Below, piece after piece: positions 36,108 through 44,995 of a DNA stretch of 64,000 nucleotides. The stretch comes from Limnohabitans parvus II-B4. GTDB lineage: Bacteria > Pseudomonadota > Gammaproteobacteria > Burkholderiales > Burkholderiaceae_C. Below the pieces are notes generated by a model, which did no database searches, was not told the origin of the DNA, and was given only the letters and a program-made list of their open reading frames with translations. Every line of letters starts with the position of its first letter. The first letter of the stretch is position 1. Where the stretch lies: contig NZ_NESN01000001.1 of assembly GCF_003063455.1 (NCBI RefSeq), positions 558,001 to 622,000 of the forward strand. The letters are read 5' to 3'. The position numbers were made by a program, and so were the translations under genes.

Positions 36108-36769
36108 ACACATTGAACGCCTCACCCACCCCAAAACAGGCCCTGGCCCAAGCCATGGCTCAACTGCCCCTGATCGCCATCTTGCGCGGCCTGACCCCGG
36201 CCGAAGCACCCGCCATCGGCCAGGCACTGGTGGACAGCGGCTTTGCCCTGATTGAAGTGCCGCTGAATTCACCTGAGCCTTTGGAAAGCATTGCAGCGCT
36301 CACCAAGCTTTTCCCGCAAGCCCTGATCGGTGCAGGCACCGTGCTCAACACGCAGCAAGTCAAAGATGTACACGCTGCCGGTGGCCGCCTGATCGTCTCG
36401 CCCAACTTCAACCTGGCGGTTGTCACTCAGGCGCTGGCACTGGGCATGGTGGTGCTGCCTGGTGTGGCCACGCCCAGCGAAGCCTTTGCAGCGCTCGATG
36501 CGGGTACACACGGCCTCAAGCTGTTCCCTGCCGAGATGATTTCACCAGCCACCGTCAAGGCCATGCGCGCGGTACTGCCCAAAGACACGGCTTTGATGCC
36601 GGTCGGCGGCATCACGCCCGACAACATGGCCGCTTACCGCGCCGCCGGGGCCAGCGGCTTTGGTTTGGGTTCGGCCTTGTACGCACCAGGGAAATCGGTG
36701 CAGGCGGTGCAACAACAGGCGCAGGCGTTTGTGCGAGCTTTCAAAAACCAAGGCATTGCGTTGGCCTGA
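36104..36769 (+). CDS. dgoA: 2-dehydro-3-deoxy-6-phosphogalactonate aldolase
   Basis: A 221-residue class I aldolase of the KDPG/KDPGal family. It has LIAILRGLTPAEA, the catalytic Glu in ALIEVPLNSPEP, GAGTVL, the Schiff-base Lys in GLKLFPAEM, and MPVGGITPDNM. The NSPEP and KLFPAE forms match DgoA rather than Eda. It splits the phosphorylated keto-deoxy acid into pyruvate and glyceraldehyde-3-phosphate. Last gene of the rightward arm. Confidence 0.9.
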   Translation: MNTLNASPTPKQALAQAMAQLPLIAILRGLTPAEAPAIGQALVDSGFALIEVPLNSPEPLESIAALTKLFPQALIGAGTVLNTQQVKDVHAAGGRLIVSPNFNLAVVTQALALGMVVLPGVATPSEAFAALDAGTHGLKLFPAEMISPATVKAMRAVLPKDTALMPVGGITPDNMAAYRAAGASGFGLGSALYAPGKSVQAVQQQAQAFVRAFKNQGIALA

Positions 36770-36798
36770 ACATCACAGACACCCATCAGCAAACCCTA

Positions 36799-36866
36799 TG
36801 TCATGCCGGACTTGATCCCGCATCCGTGCTGAAGCCCATAGACCCCGGATCAAGTCCGAGGTGACA
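36799..36866. repeat. Palindromic intergenic repeat
   Basis: One element of the dispersed family, from TGTCATGCCGGACTTGATCC to CAAGTCCGAGGTGACA, in the gap between the convergent dgoA and pirin genes. Its strand symmetry may let it serve as a bidirectional terminator. Confidence 0.75.
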
Positions 36867-36876
36867 AATAAGCAGT

Positions 36877-37755
36877 TCAGGCCTTCTCTCCCAATCGTTC
36901 GTCCCTGAAATCTGCCAACGCTTGGTAGATCTCTTCCTTGGTGTTCATCACAAACGGTCCGTATTGCACGATGGGCTGCTTCAGGGGCTGGCCCGCCACC
37001 AGGATCAGTTTGGCATCGTCGTTGGCCTCGATCACCACACCATCGGTCTGCGGGGTGTTGGCCAAAATGGCCATGCGTTGAACAGGCACCGCCTGAGCGC
37101 CGATGCGGACTTCCCCCCGGTACACATAGATGAAGGCGTTGTGCCCCGCAGGCAGCGCCTGCTCAAAACGCGAGCGTTCAGGCATGTGCACATCCAGATA
37201 AATCGGCTGGGTGATGTCACGGGTCACGGCACCCTGCACACCATGGCTGGCGCCAGCGATCACCGTGACCTGTACGCCTTCGGGCGTTTGCAATTTGGGC
37301 AGTTGGTCGTTCTGAAAATCCCGGTACCAAGGGGTCTTCATTTTTTCGCTGCTGTGCAGGTTGAGCCACAGCTGAAAGCCCTCCATCACCCCCTCGTCCT
37401 GTTGCGGAATTTCAGAGTGGATCACGCCCTTGCCCGCGGTCATCCACTGCACGCCGCCGTTTTGCAGCAGGCCTTCGTGACCGGCACTGTCCCGGTGCAG
37501 CATGCGCCCGGCGATCATGTAGGTCACCGTTTCAAAGCCACGGTGTGGATGATCCGGAAAACCGGCAATGTAGTCATCCGGCTTGTCGCTGCCAAACGCA
37601 TCGAGCATCAAAAACGGGTCCAGCCGCTGTTGCAGGTCTTGCGTGAGGATTCGGCTGAGCTTGACGCCCGCGCCGTCGGAAGTGGCTTGACCGATGACCA
37701 AGCGCTCAACATTGCGCGAGTTCAAAACGGCTGGGTGAGATGGGGTATGGGACAC
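36877..37755 (-). CDS. Pirin family protein
   Basis: A 292-residue bicupin. The N-terminal cupin carries the metal ligands in FPDHPHRGFETVTYMIAGRMLHRDS and in GVIHSEIPQ (three His and a Glu), which bind iron; the second cupin is less conserved. Bacterial pirins have quercetin dioxygenase activity in some cases and regulatory roles in others. The ATG at 37753-37755 fits the family start. It is on the same strand as the DTW gene, 29 bases after it. Confidence 0.87.
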   Translation of the reverse strand: MSHTPSHPAVLNSRNVERLVIGQATSDGAGVKLSRILTQDLQQRLDPFLMLDAFGSDKPDDYIAGFPDHPHRGFETVTYMIAGRMLHRDSAGHEGLLQNGGVQWMTAGKGVIHSEIPQQDEGVMEGFQLWLNLHSSEKMKTPWYRDFQNDQLPKLQTPEGVQVTVIAGASHGVQGAVTRDITQPIYLDVHMPERSRFEQALPAGHNAFIYVYRGEVRIGAQAVPVQRMAILANTPQTDGVVIEANDDAKLILVAGQPLKQPIVQYGPFVMNTKEEIYQALADFRDERLGEKA

Positions 37756-37784
37756 AACGATTTCCTTTCAACGACCGCAAAGGG

Positions 37785-38543
37785 TCAAACCCGATTCAAT
37801 GCACTCAACTGTGAATGTGCAACACCTTGCCAATCGGGCGGCAGTTGGTGTTTGGCTTGCAGGTAATGGTGGGTGTACACCTGAAGCCAAGCCTCCAGCA
37901 CGAGTCCAGCATGGGCTTCGCCCGCCAGAGCCAGGCACAGCGATGCGACCTCGCTGGTGCAAAAGTGGTCATCCCGGCGCGAACGACGCAGCTTGTAGCG
38001 CGAGACTTGATCGGGATTCAAGCTCAATACCGGCAAGGTGTTCAGGTAAGGGCTTTTGCGAAACATCTTGCGGGCTTCGGGCCAAGTGGCATCCAGAAAG
38101 ATGAACAGTGGACGCTTCTCCTGATGAGTGAGCACCACTTCATGCACCACGCGTTCGGGCTCCACAAAATCGCCCGGAAACACCACATACGGTTGCCACT
38201 GCGGATCGGCCAGCAGCGCCAGCAAAGCAGGGTCGACCTCGGTGCGGGCCCAGCCAAAAGCAAAGGTGCTCTGCACCACATCGGCGATCAGCCAGCCGGT
38301 GTTGCTGGGTTTGAGCGGTTCAATGTCGGCCATGAGCAGACACATGCCCGATTGCGTGGGCACCTCGGGGCGCAGTGCGCACAGGCAATGGCTGGGCACC
38401 AGGCGGCAGCCCGGGCAGCGCTCGCCCTTGATGCCGCCACGCGCCAAAAAGGGTTTGGCGCTGCGGGCCAGGCGCTCGCTGCGCAGGCGCGAGACGGCGT
38501 GCGGCTGAATCAGTGAAGCTGGCTGGGTCACGGTGACAGTCAT
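37785..38543 (-). CDS. DTW-domain tRNA-uridine aminocarboxypropyltransferase
   Basis: A 252-residue protein. The N-terminal zinc motif is CPGCRLVPSHCLC, and the DTW-type motif is FLDATWPEARKM. DTW proteins such as TapT use S-adenosylmethionine to make acp3U in tRNA (position 47 in E. coli). The ATG at 38541-38543 is used. It lies 26 bases after the RIO kinase gene on the same strand, giving an RNA-metabolism pair. Confidence 0.82.
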   Translation of the reverse strand: MTVTVTQPASLIQPHAVSRLRSERLARSAKPFLARGGIKGERCPGCRLVPSHCLCALRPEVPTQSGMCLLMADIEPLKPSNTGWLIADVVQSTFAFGWARTEVDPALLALLADPQWQPYVVFPGDFVEPERVVHEVVLTHQEKRPLFIFLDATWPEARKMFRKSPYLNTLPVLSLNPDQVSRYKLRRSRRDDHFCTSEVASLCLALAGEAHAGLVLEAWLQVYTHHYLQAKHQLPPDWQGVAHSQLSALNRV

Positions 38544-38569
38544 GTATGGCGCAGACAAAATGGCCAACC

Positions 38570-39448
38570 TCAAACCGACGTGGCCATGCGCAATCGGCGG
38601 GCCGCTTCTTCGTCGCGCGCATCGTCGATTTCGCGCAGCACGGCCTGCATGTCCACATCGGCAGTCGAACGCTCGAAGCGGCCGGTCAGCGGTGTCTCGT
38701 TGCTCAGCAAACCGGCTTGGTACAGGCTCCAGATTTCGGGGCCGTATTCAGTCTGTCGCAACACAGGCGCGAACTGCCCAAAGAAGTCACGCAGGTTGCC
38801 CACATCGCGCAGCAGCATGCGCTGTGCGTGGTTGTTGCCTGCAGCGTCTACCGCTTGCGGCAAGTCGATGATGACCGGCTCGTCCACACCGGGCAGATCG
38901 CCTTCGCCAGGCATGTGCGCCAGCAGAATATTGAACTCTGACAGATCGCCATGCACCACGCCCGCGCACAGCATGCGCACCACTTCGCCAATCAAGGTGG
39001 CGTGGTGTTGCAGGGCTTGCTCGGGCGTGAAGGCCACATCGTTCAGGCGCGGGGCGGCATCACCCTGCGCATCGGTGACCAGCTCCATGAGCAACACGCC
39101 GTCAAAAAAGTTAAAGGGCCGGGGCACGCGCACACCGGCTGCGGCCAGGCGGTACAGCGCATCGACCTCGGCACTTTGCCAGGCGGCTTCTTGTTCTTGA
39201 CGGCCAAACTTGCTGCCCTTTGCCATGGCGCGGGCCGAGCGCGAGTTTTTGACCTTGCGGTTTTCGGTGTAATCCACCGCTTGCCGAAAACTGCGGTGCG
39301 TGGCCTCTTTGTAAATCTTGGCGCAGCGGGTCTCTTCCCCGCAGCGCACCACGAACACCATGGCCTCCTTGCCACTCATGAGTTGGCGCACCACGGTGTC
39401 GATCAGGCCCTCTTCAACCAGGGTCTGAAGTCTGGGAGGTGCCTTCAT
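38570..39448 (-). CDS. RIO1-type protein kinase
   Basis: A 292-residue RIO kinase without extra domains. ATP-binding Lys is in CAKIYKEA, the catalytic loop is HGDLSEFNIL (Asp and Asn), and the metal-binding Asp is in VIIDLPQAVD. RIO kinases in eukaryotes and archaea act in small-subunit ribosome maturation; bacterial ones are little studied. The ATG at 39446-39448 overlaps the stop of the VOC gene (ATGA). Confidence 0.87.
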   Translation of the reverse strand: MKAPPRLQTLVEEGLIDTVVRQLMSGKEAMVFVVRCGEETRCAKIYKEATHRSFRQAVDYTENRKVKNSRSARAMAKGSKFGRQEQEAAWQSAEVDALYRLAAAGVRVPRPFNFFDGVLLMELVTDAQGDAAPRLNDVAFTPEQALQHHATLIGEVVRMLCAGVVHGDLSEFNILLAHMPGEGDLPGVDEPVIIDLPQAVDAAGNNHAQRMLLRDVGNLRDFFGQFAPVLRQTEYGPEIWSLYQAGLLSNETPLTGRFERSTADVDMQAVLREIDDARDEEAARRLRMATSV

Positions 39449-39822
39449 CCAGGACGGTGCAAGGCGCAAATTTTGTTGCCGTCGGGATCGCGCAAGTAAG
39501 CCAGGTACAGCTTGCCTGCAGGGGTTTCACGGAAACCAGGGGGGTCTTCGCAAGTGCTGCCGCCATTGGCCACACCCGCCGCATGGAAGGCATCACCCTG
39601 CTCTGCGGACTGCACCGTGAAACCGATCGTGCTGCCATTGCCATGGCATGCGGGTTCGCCGTTGATGGGCGTGGTGATGGCAAAGGTGCCGGTGGGGCTG
39701 CGGTAGAAATAACGGTTTTTGTTGGCCACCCCAGGGCCATAGCCCAAGGTGCCCAGCATGGCGTCGTAAAACTTTTTCGAAACCTCGAGGTCATTCACAC
39801 CCAACATCACATGGCTGAACAT
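39445..39822 (-). CDS. VOC-family (glyoxalase-like) protein
   Basis: A 125-residue single-module vicinal oxygen chelate protein: MFSHVMLGVNDLEVSKKFYDAML at the start, HxxG-type second half with LAYLRDPDGNKI at the end. Such proteins bind a metal and act as dioxygenases, isomerases or resistance proteins; the role is not known here. GGAGAAAG precedes ATG 39822. It begins a leftward set with the RIO kinase and DTW genes. Confidence 0.75.
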   Translation of the reverse strand: MFSHVMLGVNDLEVSKKFYDAMLGTLGYGPGVANKNRYFYRSPTGTFAITTPINGEPACHGNGSTIGFTVQSAEQGDAFHAAGVANGGSTCEDPPGFRETPAGKLYLAYLRDPDGNKICALHRPG

Positions 39823-39966
39823 GGCTTTCTCCGTTAGAACCCGGTATCGGGCGAATTGAATCCAAGCGATGTTACTTGAAGCACGGGCTGCAAAGGCCAT
39901 GAACACCCACCCGCAAGTCGCCAATGTGGTTGCCATGGACGTCCGGCCTGCGGCAAGCTCATGATG

Positions 39967-39983
39967 ACCGTGAGGGTCACGGT
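39967..39983. promoter_or_regulatory. Palindrome in the divergent VOC/thioesterase gap
   Basis: ACCGTGA, 3-base centre, TCACGGT in the 225-base gap between the divergent VOC and thioesterase genes. There is no T-run, so it is more likely an operator than a terminator. No cognate regulator is adjacent. Confidence 0.35.
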
Positions 39984-40047
39984 GAAATCATCACCCCGCG
40001 CAACGGCCGCAAAGCCCTGAAACCTGTTTTTTGATCTGGACACGACT

Positions 40048-40614
40048 TTGAACACACCTACCAAGCTGCTCGACACCTGGCTGGCGCAAGAGCAAGCCAT
40101 ACGAACCCGCCTCGATGCCGGTGCAGGCCCCGGCGTGGCCACACGCGAGCAAATCGCAGGCAAAACCGGCCTGGAGGTCATGCAAGGCCTGCTCAGCGGG
40201 GAGCTGCCCTACGCCAGCATCGCCAAAACCCTCGACTTTGTGCTGATTGAGGTCAGCCCGGGTCAGGCGATTTTTCAGGGCGCGCCTGGCTTGAACCACA
40301 TGAACCCACTGGGCACGGTGCATGGCGGCTGGTTTGCCACCCTGCTCGACTCGGCGCTGGGCTGCGCTGTGCACACCATGATGCCGCCGGGACGCGGCTA
40401 CACCACGGCCGATCTGAGCGTGAAACTGGTCAAAGCCCTCACGCCCAACGTGCAGCGCGTTCGGGCCATCGGCCAGGTGGTGCACTGCGGCCGCCAGCTG
40501 GCCACCGCCGAAGCGCGATTGGTCGGACCGGATGGCACACTCTATGCCCATGCGAGCACCGCCTGCCTGGTGTTTGACATGCCCACTTCAGCCACCACCG
40601 GAACCCGAACATGA
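40048..40614 (+). CDS. PaaI-family hotdog thioesterase
   Basis: A 188-residue hotdog-fold protein. The core [48 protein letters not shown] carries the HGG loop and an acidic residue in DSA, as in PaaI and other acyl-CoA thioesterases. The start is TTG at 40048, since no ATG lies before the fold. The stop overlaps the gloA start (ATGA). Confidence 0.8.
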   Translation: MNTPTKLLDTWLAQEQAIRTRLDAGAGPGVATREQIAGKTGLEVMQGLLSGELPYASIAKTLDFVLIEVSPGQAIFQGAPGLNHMNPLGTVHGGWFATLLDSALGCAVHTMMPPGRGYTTADLSVKLVKALTPNVQRVRAIGQVVHCGRQLATAEARLVGPDGTLYAHASTACLVFDMPTSATTGTRT

Positions 40615-41021
40615 GACTCCTCCACACCATGCTGCGCGTGGGCAACCTGCAACGCTCGATCGATTTTTATACCCAGGTGCTGGGCATGAAACTGCTGCGC
40701 ACCTCTGAAAACCCCGAGTACAAATACTCGCTGGCCTTTGTGGGCTACGGCAGCAACCCGGACCATGCCGAAATCGAGCTGACCCACAACTGGGGCGTGG
40801 AAAGCTACGACATGGGCACGGCCTACGGCCACATTGCCTTGGGCGTGCCCGATGCGTATGCCGCTTGCGAGAAGATCAAAGCCGCTGGCGGCAACGTGAC
40901 CCGCGAGCCCGGCCCGGTCAAGGGCGGCACCACGGTCATTGCCTTTGTGACCGACCCCGATGGCTACAAGATCGAATTGATCCAGCGGGCAGAGTTTGCG
41001 GGTGGGCAAGGGCTGCGCTGA
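40611..41021 (+). CDS. gloA: Lactoylglutathione lyase (glyoxalase I)
   Basis: A 136-residue VOC protein with [30 protein letters not shown], the metal ligands His and Glu in [16 protein letters not shown], and YGHIALGV and [12 protein letters not shown] in the second half. The length and blocks match the nickel-type GloA that turns the methylglyoxal-glutathione adduct into lactoylglutathione. It is translationally coupled to the thioesterase gene. Confidence 0.93.
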   Translation: MRLLHTMLRVGNLQRSIDFYTQVLGMKLLRTSENPEYKYSLAFVGYGSNPDHAEIELTHNWGVESYDMGTAYGHIALGVPDAYAACEKIKAAGGNVTREPGPVKGGTTVIAFVTDPDGYKIELIQRAEFAGGQGLR

Positions 41022-41035
41022 ACCCAGAACCCCAG

Positions 41036-41356
41036 TCACCCCCGGCCTGATCGGGGGTCCATGCCTTCGACCTCCGTGGATACCCGGTCAAGCCGGGTAT
41101 GACAAACCCAAGGTGAGCGATCAAGGCAGTTATGACGAACCCCGACGTCCTCGGAGGAACGTCACCCCCGACCTGATCGGGGGTCCATGCCTTCGACCTC
41201 CGTGGATACCCGGTCAAGCCGGGTATGACAAACCCAAGGTGAGCGATCAAGGCAGTTATGACGAACACCGACGTTCTCGGAGGAGCGTCACCCCCGACTT
41301 GATCGGGGGTCCATGCCTTCGAGCGCCGTGGATACCCGGTCAAGCCGGGTATGACA
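41036..41356. repeat. Tandem array of a 126-bp palindromic repeat (2.5 copies)
   Basis: Units start at 41036, 41162 and 41288, an exact 126-base period; the third stops after the palindromic part. Each unit has a 69-bp palindromic element (TCACCCCCG...GGGTATGACA) and a spacer of 57 bases. Copies 1 and 2 differ at very few positions. It fills most of the gap between gloA and the convergent eda. Open frames through it are repeats read as protein, not genes. Confidence 0.93.
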
Positions 41357-41365
41357 AAACGAGAA

Positions 41366-42013
41366 TCAGCGCGGCAGCTGGCTCGCCTCGCGGGCCAAGG
41401 CTTCGATGCGGGCCCAGTCGCCATTGGCCAGCGCATCGGCAGGCACCAACCAAGAGCCGCCGACACAGGCCACATTGGGCAAGCTCAGCAGATCGTTGGC
41501 GTTTTGTTGCGTGACGCCACCCGTGGGACAAAACTTCACATCAAAGAACGGACCGCTCCAGGCTTTGAGCATGGCGGGGCCACCCGCCTGCATGGCGGGG
41601 AAGAATTTGAGTTCGGTGTAGCCGTCTTCTTGGGCCATCATGATTTCGCTGCCGGTTGCCACGCCGGGTAAGAGCGACAAACCGAGGTCGCGGCAGGCCT
41701 GGCCCACAGCACGGGTGTAGCCGGGGCTGACCGCGAAACGGGCACCGGCCTTGGCCGCCGCTGCAGCGTCCGCCGGGCTGCGCACCGTACCGGCGCCGAC
41801 CACCGCGCCAGGCACTTCTTTGGCGATCGCTTCCATGCAGGCCAGCGCCTGCGGGGTGCGCAGGGTCACCTCCAGCATGCGGATGCCGCCCGCCACCAAG
41901 GCGCGGGCCATGGGCACGGCGTGGGCCACGTCGTTCAAGACGATCACGGGGATCACGGGGGCGTCTTGCATGACTTGCAGGGCAGTCAGATTTCCATTCA
42001 GATTCACAGCCAT
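41366..42013 (-). CDS. eda: KDPG aldolase (Entner-Doudoroff)
   Basis: A 215-residue class I aldolase with VIPVIVLND, catalytic Glu in [23 protein letters not shown], Schiff-base Lys in [11 protein letters not shown] and [11 protein letters not shown]. These are the Eda forms, unlike those in the dgoA product. It splits KDPG into pyruvate and glyceraldehyde-3-phosphate. It overlaps edd by 10 bases and is the distal gene. Confidence 0.96.
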   Translation of the reverse strand: MAVNLNGNLTALQVMQDAPVIPVIVLNDVAHAVPMARALVAGGIRMLEVTLRTPQALACMEAIAKEVPGAVVGAGTVRSPADAAAAAKAGARFAVSPGYTRAVGQACRDLGLSLLPGVATGSEIMMAQEDGYTELKFFPAMQAGGPAMLKAWSGPFFDVKFCPTGGVTQQNANDLLSLPNVACVGGSWLVPADALANGDWARIEALAREASQLPR

Positions 42014-43845
42014 GTGCAGGCTCCTTCTTCGGCTTTGAGCGCGTTGCGGCGCAGGTTGGCAAACAGTTCACGGCCCATGCCCACGCCGTTGGCGGCACGC
42101 AGCTCGGCAGGCATTTGGGCCAGCGGGCGGGCGGCCCATTCGGCCTCGCTCACCAGCACCTGCAGGGTGCCCGCCACGCCATCGAGGCGAATCAAATCAC
42201 CGTCTTGCACCTTGGCCAGCGGTCCACCGGCTGCGGCTTCGGGCGACACATGGATGGCCGCAGGCACTTTGCCCGACGCGCCGCTCATGCGGCCATCGGT
42301 GACCAGCGCCACCTTGAAGCCCTTGCCTTGCAGCACGGCCAGCGGCGGGGTGAGTTTGTGCAGCTCGGGCATGCCATTGGCTTGCGGGCCTTGCCAGCGC
42401 ACCACGCAGACCAGATCACGGTCCAGCTCGCCGGCCTTGAAAGCGGCGTGCAACTCGTCTTGCGAACTGAACACGCGGGCCGGGGCTTCGATCACATGCA
42501 ATTCATCGGGCACCGCAGAAATCTTGATCACGCTGCGGCCCAGATTGCCTTGCAGCAATTTCAGGCCACCCGTGACGCTGAAAGGGCTGGTCGCGGGGCG
42601 CACCACGGTGTCGTCTTTGCTGGCCCCGGCCTCATGCCAGACCAGCTGGCCATTTTGTGCAGACGGAATGCGGGTGAATTCACGCAGACCACCCGGACGC
42701 ACCGTCAGCACATCGGCGTGCATCAGACACGCATCGAGCAGTTCGCGGATCACATAGCCCGGGCCACCAGCGGCCTGGAACTGGTTCACATCGGCGCTGC
42801 CGTTGGGGTACACGCGGGTGAGCAGCGGCACCACATCCGACAAGGCAGAGAAGTCGTCCCAATCGATCACGATGCCCGCCGCACGCGCCACCGCCACCCA
42901 ATGAATCAAATGGTTGGTCGAGCCGCCCGTGGCCAGCAAAGCGACCATGGCGTTGACGATGCAGCGCTCGTCGACCAAACGGCCAATGGGGGTGAAATTC
43001 TTGGCTTTGACCAAGTCCAGCACGGTGCGGGCAGCTTCGCGGGTCAGCTCTTGGCGTACGCCTTCGGCCGGGTTGATGAAAGCCGTGCCCGGCACATGCA
43101 GGCCCATGGCTTCGAGCAGCATTTGGTTGCTGTTGGCCGTGCCGTAAAAAGTGCAAGTGCCTTCGCCGTGGTAGGCCTTGGACTCGGCCTCCAGCAACTC
43201 GGGCCGCCCCACCAAGCCCAATGCGGCTTGTTCACGCACCTTGGATTTTTCGTTGTTGGACAGGCCGCTGGTCATGGGGCCTGCGGGCACAAACACGGTG
43301 GGCAAGTGGCCAAACTGCAAAGCACCAATCAACAAACCCGGCACGATCTTGTCGCACACGCCCAGCATCAGGGCCGCGTCAAACACATCGTGGCTGAGCG
43401 AGACCGCCGTGGCCATGGCGATCACGTCGCGGCTGAACAGGCTCAGCTCCATGCCCGGTGTGCCTTGGGTCACGCCGTCGCACATGGCGGGCACGCCCCC
43501 GGCCACTTGGGCGGTGGCACCCAGCTTGCGCGCTTCGTCCTTGATGAGGTCGGGGTAGTGTTGCAGCGGGGCGTGGGCCGAGAGCAGGTCGTTGTAGGCG
43601 TTGACGATGCCGATGTTGGGCGCACGCGGGGCGACCACTTTGATTTTGTCCAAGGCGGTGGCGTGGCTTTTGTCGCCCTCAGGCATGGCGGCAAAGGCGT
43701 GGGCCACGTTGGCGCAGCCCAGGCGCTGGGCACCGGGGTCGCGTTGGGCAGCGGCATCCACCTGCTGCAAATAAGCCTGGCGGGTCGGGCGGCTGCGCTC
43801 GGTGATGCGGGCGGTGACGGCGGCCAAAATCGGATGAAGTGTCAT
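42004..43845 (-). CDS. edd: 6-phosphogluconate dehydratase
   Basis: A 613-residue IlvD/Edd-family iron-sulfur enzyme. Blocks: [75 protein letters not shown] and [21 protein letters not shown]. The length and the MCDGVTQG form identify Edd. It makes KDPG from 6-phosphogluconate, the product of the gluconokinase in this window. A HexR-like box lies just upstream. Confidence 0.96.
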   Translation of the reverse strand: MTLHPILAAVTARITERSRPTRQAYLQQVDAAAQRDPGAQRLGCANVAHAFAAMPEGDKSHATALDKIKVVAPRAPNIGIVNAYNDLLSAHAPLQHYPDLIKDEARKLGATAQVAGGVPAMCDGVTQGTPGMELSLFSRDVIAMATAVSLSHDVFDAALMLGVCDKIVPGLLIGALQFGHLPTVFVPAGPMTSGLSNNEKSKVREQAALGLVGRPELLEAESKAYHGEGTCTFYGTANSNQMLLEAMGLHVPGTAFINPAEGVRQELTREAARTVLDLVKAKNFTPIGRLVDERCIVNAMVALLATGGSTNHLIHWVAVARAAGIVIDWDDFSALSDVVPLLTRVYPNGSADVNQFQAAGGPGYVIRELLDACLMHADVLTVRPGGLREFTRIPSAQNGQLVWHEAGASKDDTVVRPATSPFSVTGGLKLLQGNLGRSVIKISAVPDELHVIEAPARVFSSQDELHAAFKAGELDRDLVCVVRWQGPQANGMPELHKLTPPLAVLQGKGFKVALVTDGRMSGASGKVPAAIHVSPEAAAGGPLAKVQDGDLIRLDGVAGTLQVLVSEAEWAARPLAQMPAELRAANGVGMGRELFANLRRNALKAEEGACTWL

Positions 43846-43867
43846 GTTTTGACGTCTGGGCAGACGT

Positions 43868-43882
43868 GGTAACTAAATTACA
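43868..43882. promoter_or_regulatory. HexR-like operator upstream of edd
   Basis: GGTAACTAAATTACA, 23 bases before the edd start. It matches the known proteobacterial HexR site TGTAATTAAATTACA at 13 of 15 positions. HexR is a KDPG-responsive regulator of edd, zwf and related genes; no hexR gene is in the window. Confidence 0.6.
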
Positions 43883-43969
43883 TGACCGATGGTAACCGTG
43901 TTCCCCCGTTTTGGTGCGTTTGGGCGGTTACAGACTGGGTACAACTCGTAGGCATAAGCCAGCAGACGC

Positions 43970-43994
43970 AAAAAAACCCGCCGCAGCGGGTTTT
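43970..43994 (-). terminator. Intrinsic terminator after the small membrane-protein gene
   Basis: Read leftward: AAAACCCGC, loop TGCG, GCGGGTTTT, extended into a seven-T run. It separates the gene at 44014-44253 from edd. Confidence 0.88.
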
Positions 43995-44013
43995 CAGTGC
44001 GTTACACGCCGAA

Positions 44014-44253
44014 TCACTTGGCAGCAGAAGCGTCAGCGGCTGGTGCACCAGCAGCAGCGCCAGCGGGTGCAGACGCATCAGCCATGGGTGCAGAGGCTTC
44101 GGCAGCGGGGGCCGCGACAGCAGCGGGGGCTGTAGGTGCGGCTTTTTTGCTCTTGGCAATGCCAAAACCGACGGCCAAGCCAATGGCCAGCACGATCACA
44201 GCCACCAGAACAGCCCAAACTACGGGTTGATTGTCATCTTGAGGGGTCGACAT
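44014..44253 (-). CDS. Small Ala-rich single-span membrane protein
   Basis: A 79-residue protein: a short polar start (MSTPQDDNQP), one membrane helix (VVWAVLVAVIVLAIGLAVGFGIA), two Lys, then about 45 residues almost entirely Ala, Pro, Ser, Gly and Asp. No family is recognised. GGAGAA precedes the ATG and a strong terminator follows, so it is a real, separate gene. The low-complexity tail probably lies outside the membrane. Divergent from the chaC-type gene by 51 bases. Confidence 0.7.
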   Translation of the reverse strand: MSTPQDDNQPVVWAVLVAVIVLAIGLAVGFGIAKSKKAAPTAPAAVAAPAAEASAPMADASAPAGAAAGAPAADASAAK

Positions 44254-44304
44254 GTTTGTTTTCTCCGAAAATAGTGGCGAGATTGTAATAGGGCCTCTTT
44301 GCAC

Positions 44305-44922
44305 ATGACTGACAGCTTCACCCAAACAGAAAAGCGCCCTGCTTGCCCTGAGGAGGCCACGGCATTTCAAACCGACTTGCTGGAGCGCTTTCGCGCCCAA
44401 TGCGCGAAGGGCCAAGACTTGTGGGTCTTTGGCTACGCCTCTTTGCTGTGGCGCCCAGAATTTGAGGCCGAAGAACAGCACACCACCAAAGTCTGGGGCT
44501 GGCATCGCGCACTCAAAATGTGGAGCCGTTTGAACCGGGGCAGTCCCGAATGCCCAGGGTTGGTGTTTGCCCTCTTGCCCGGCGGCAGCTGCCAGGGAGT
44601 GGTTTATCGCATCGCCAAAGACCAGACCGATGAAGTGCTGACACGGCTTTGGGCCCGAGAAATGCCCATGGACGTTTACACCCCCAACTGGCTGCCCTGC
44701 GCCACCCCCAATGGACCCGTTAAAGCATTGACCTTCACCTTGCCCCGCAGCAGTCCCAGCTTCACGGGTGACTTGCCAGCAGAGACTTACCAGCAAATCT
44801 TTCGCCAGGCCAGCGGACGCTTTGGCACCACGCTGGACTATGCCTTGCAGACCTACCGCAGTTTGCAGGCCCATGGCATCGAAGACCGGGCCCTGGCCAA
44901 CTTGCTGCGCCATGCCGACTGA
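44305..44922 (+). CDS. ChaC-like gamma-glutamylcyclotransferase
   Basis: A 205-residue protein with VFGYASLLWRPEF (the GYGSL-type substrate loop), RLNRGSPECPGLVFALLPGGSCQGVVYRI and REMPMDVYTPNWL; the catalytic Glu is probably in the LWAREM segment. ChaC enzymes cleave glutathione to 5-oxoproline and Cys-Gly. The ATG at 44305 is two codons inside a TTG-initiated frame. Confidence 0.85.
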   Translation: MTDSFTQTEKRPACPEEATAFQTDLLERFRAQCAKGQDLWVFGYASLLWRPEFEAEEQHTTKVWGWHRALKMWSRLNRGSPECPGLVFALLPGGSCQGVVYRIAKDQTDEVLTRLWAREMPMDVYTPNWLPCATPNGPVKALTFTLPRSSPSFTGDLPAETYQQIFRQASGRFGTTLDYALQTYRSLQAHGIEDRALANLLRHAD

Positions 44923-44995
44923 CAAGCCCTGACGCTTTGCGGTCCTGAATGACCTCGCGCAATGCGGCGCCCAAGCCGCTGCCTATACTTGCAGC

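Noticed and set aside
41036..41356. CRISPR array
   Set aside because: Direct repeats are tandem, and the spacers are themselves repeated; no cas genes are nearby.
40936..41514. Repeat proteins of 179 and 172 residues with 42-residue repeats (both strands)
   Set aside because: They are the 126-bp DNA repeat translated; 126 is divisible by three, so frames stay open. They overlap gloA or eda and have no ribosome site.
42115..43872. 585-codon rightward open frame opposite edd
   Set aside because: Edd on the other strand is unmistakable, and the frame has no motifs.
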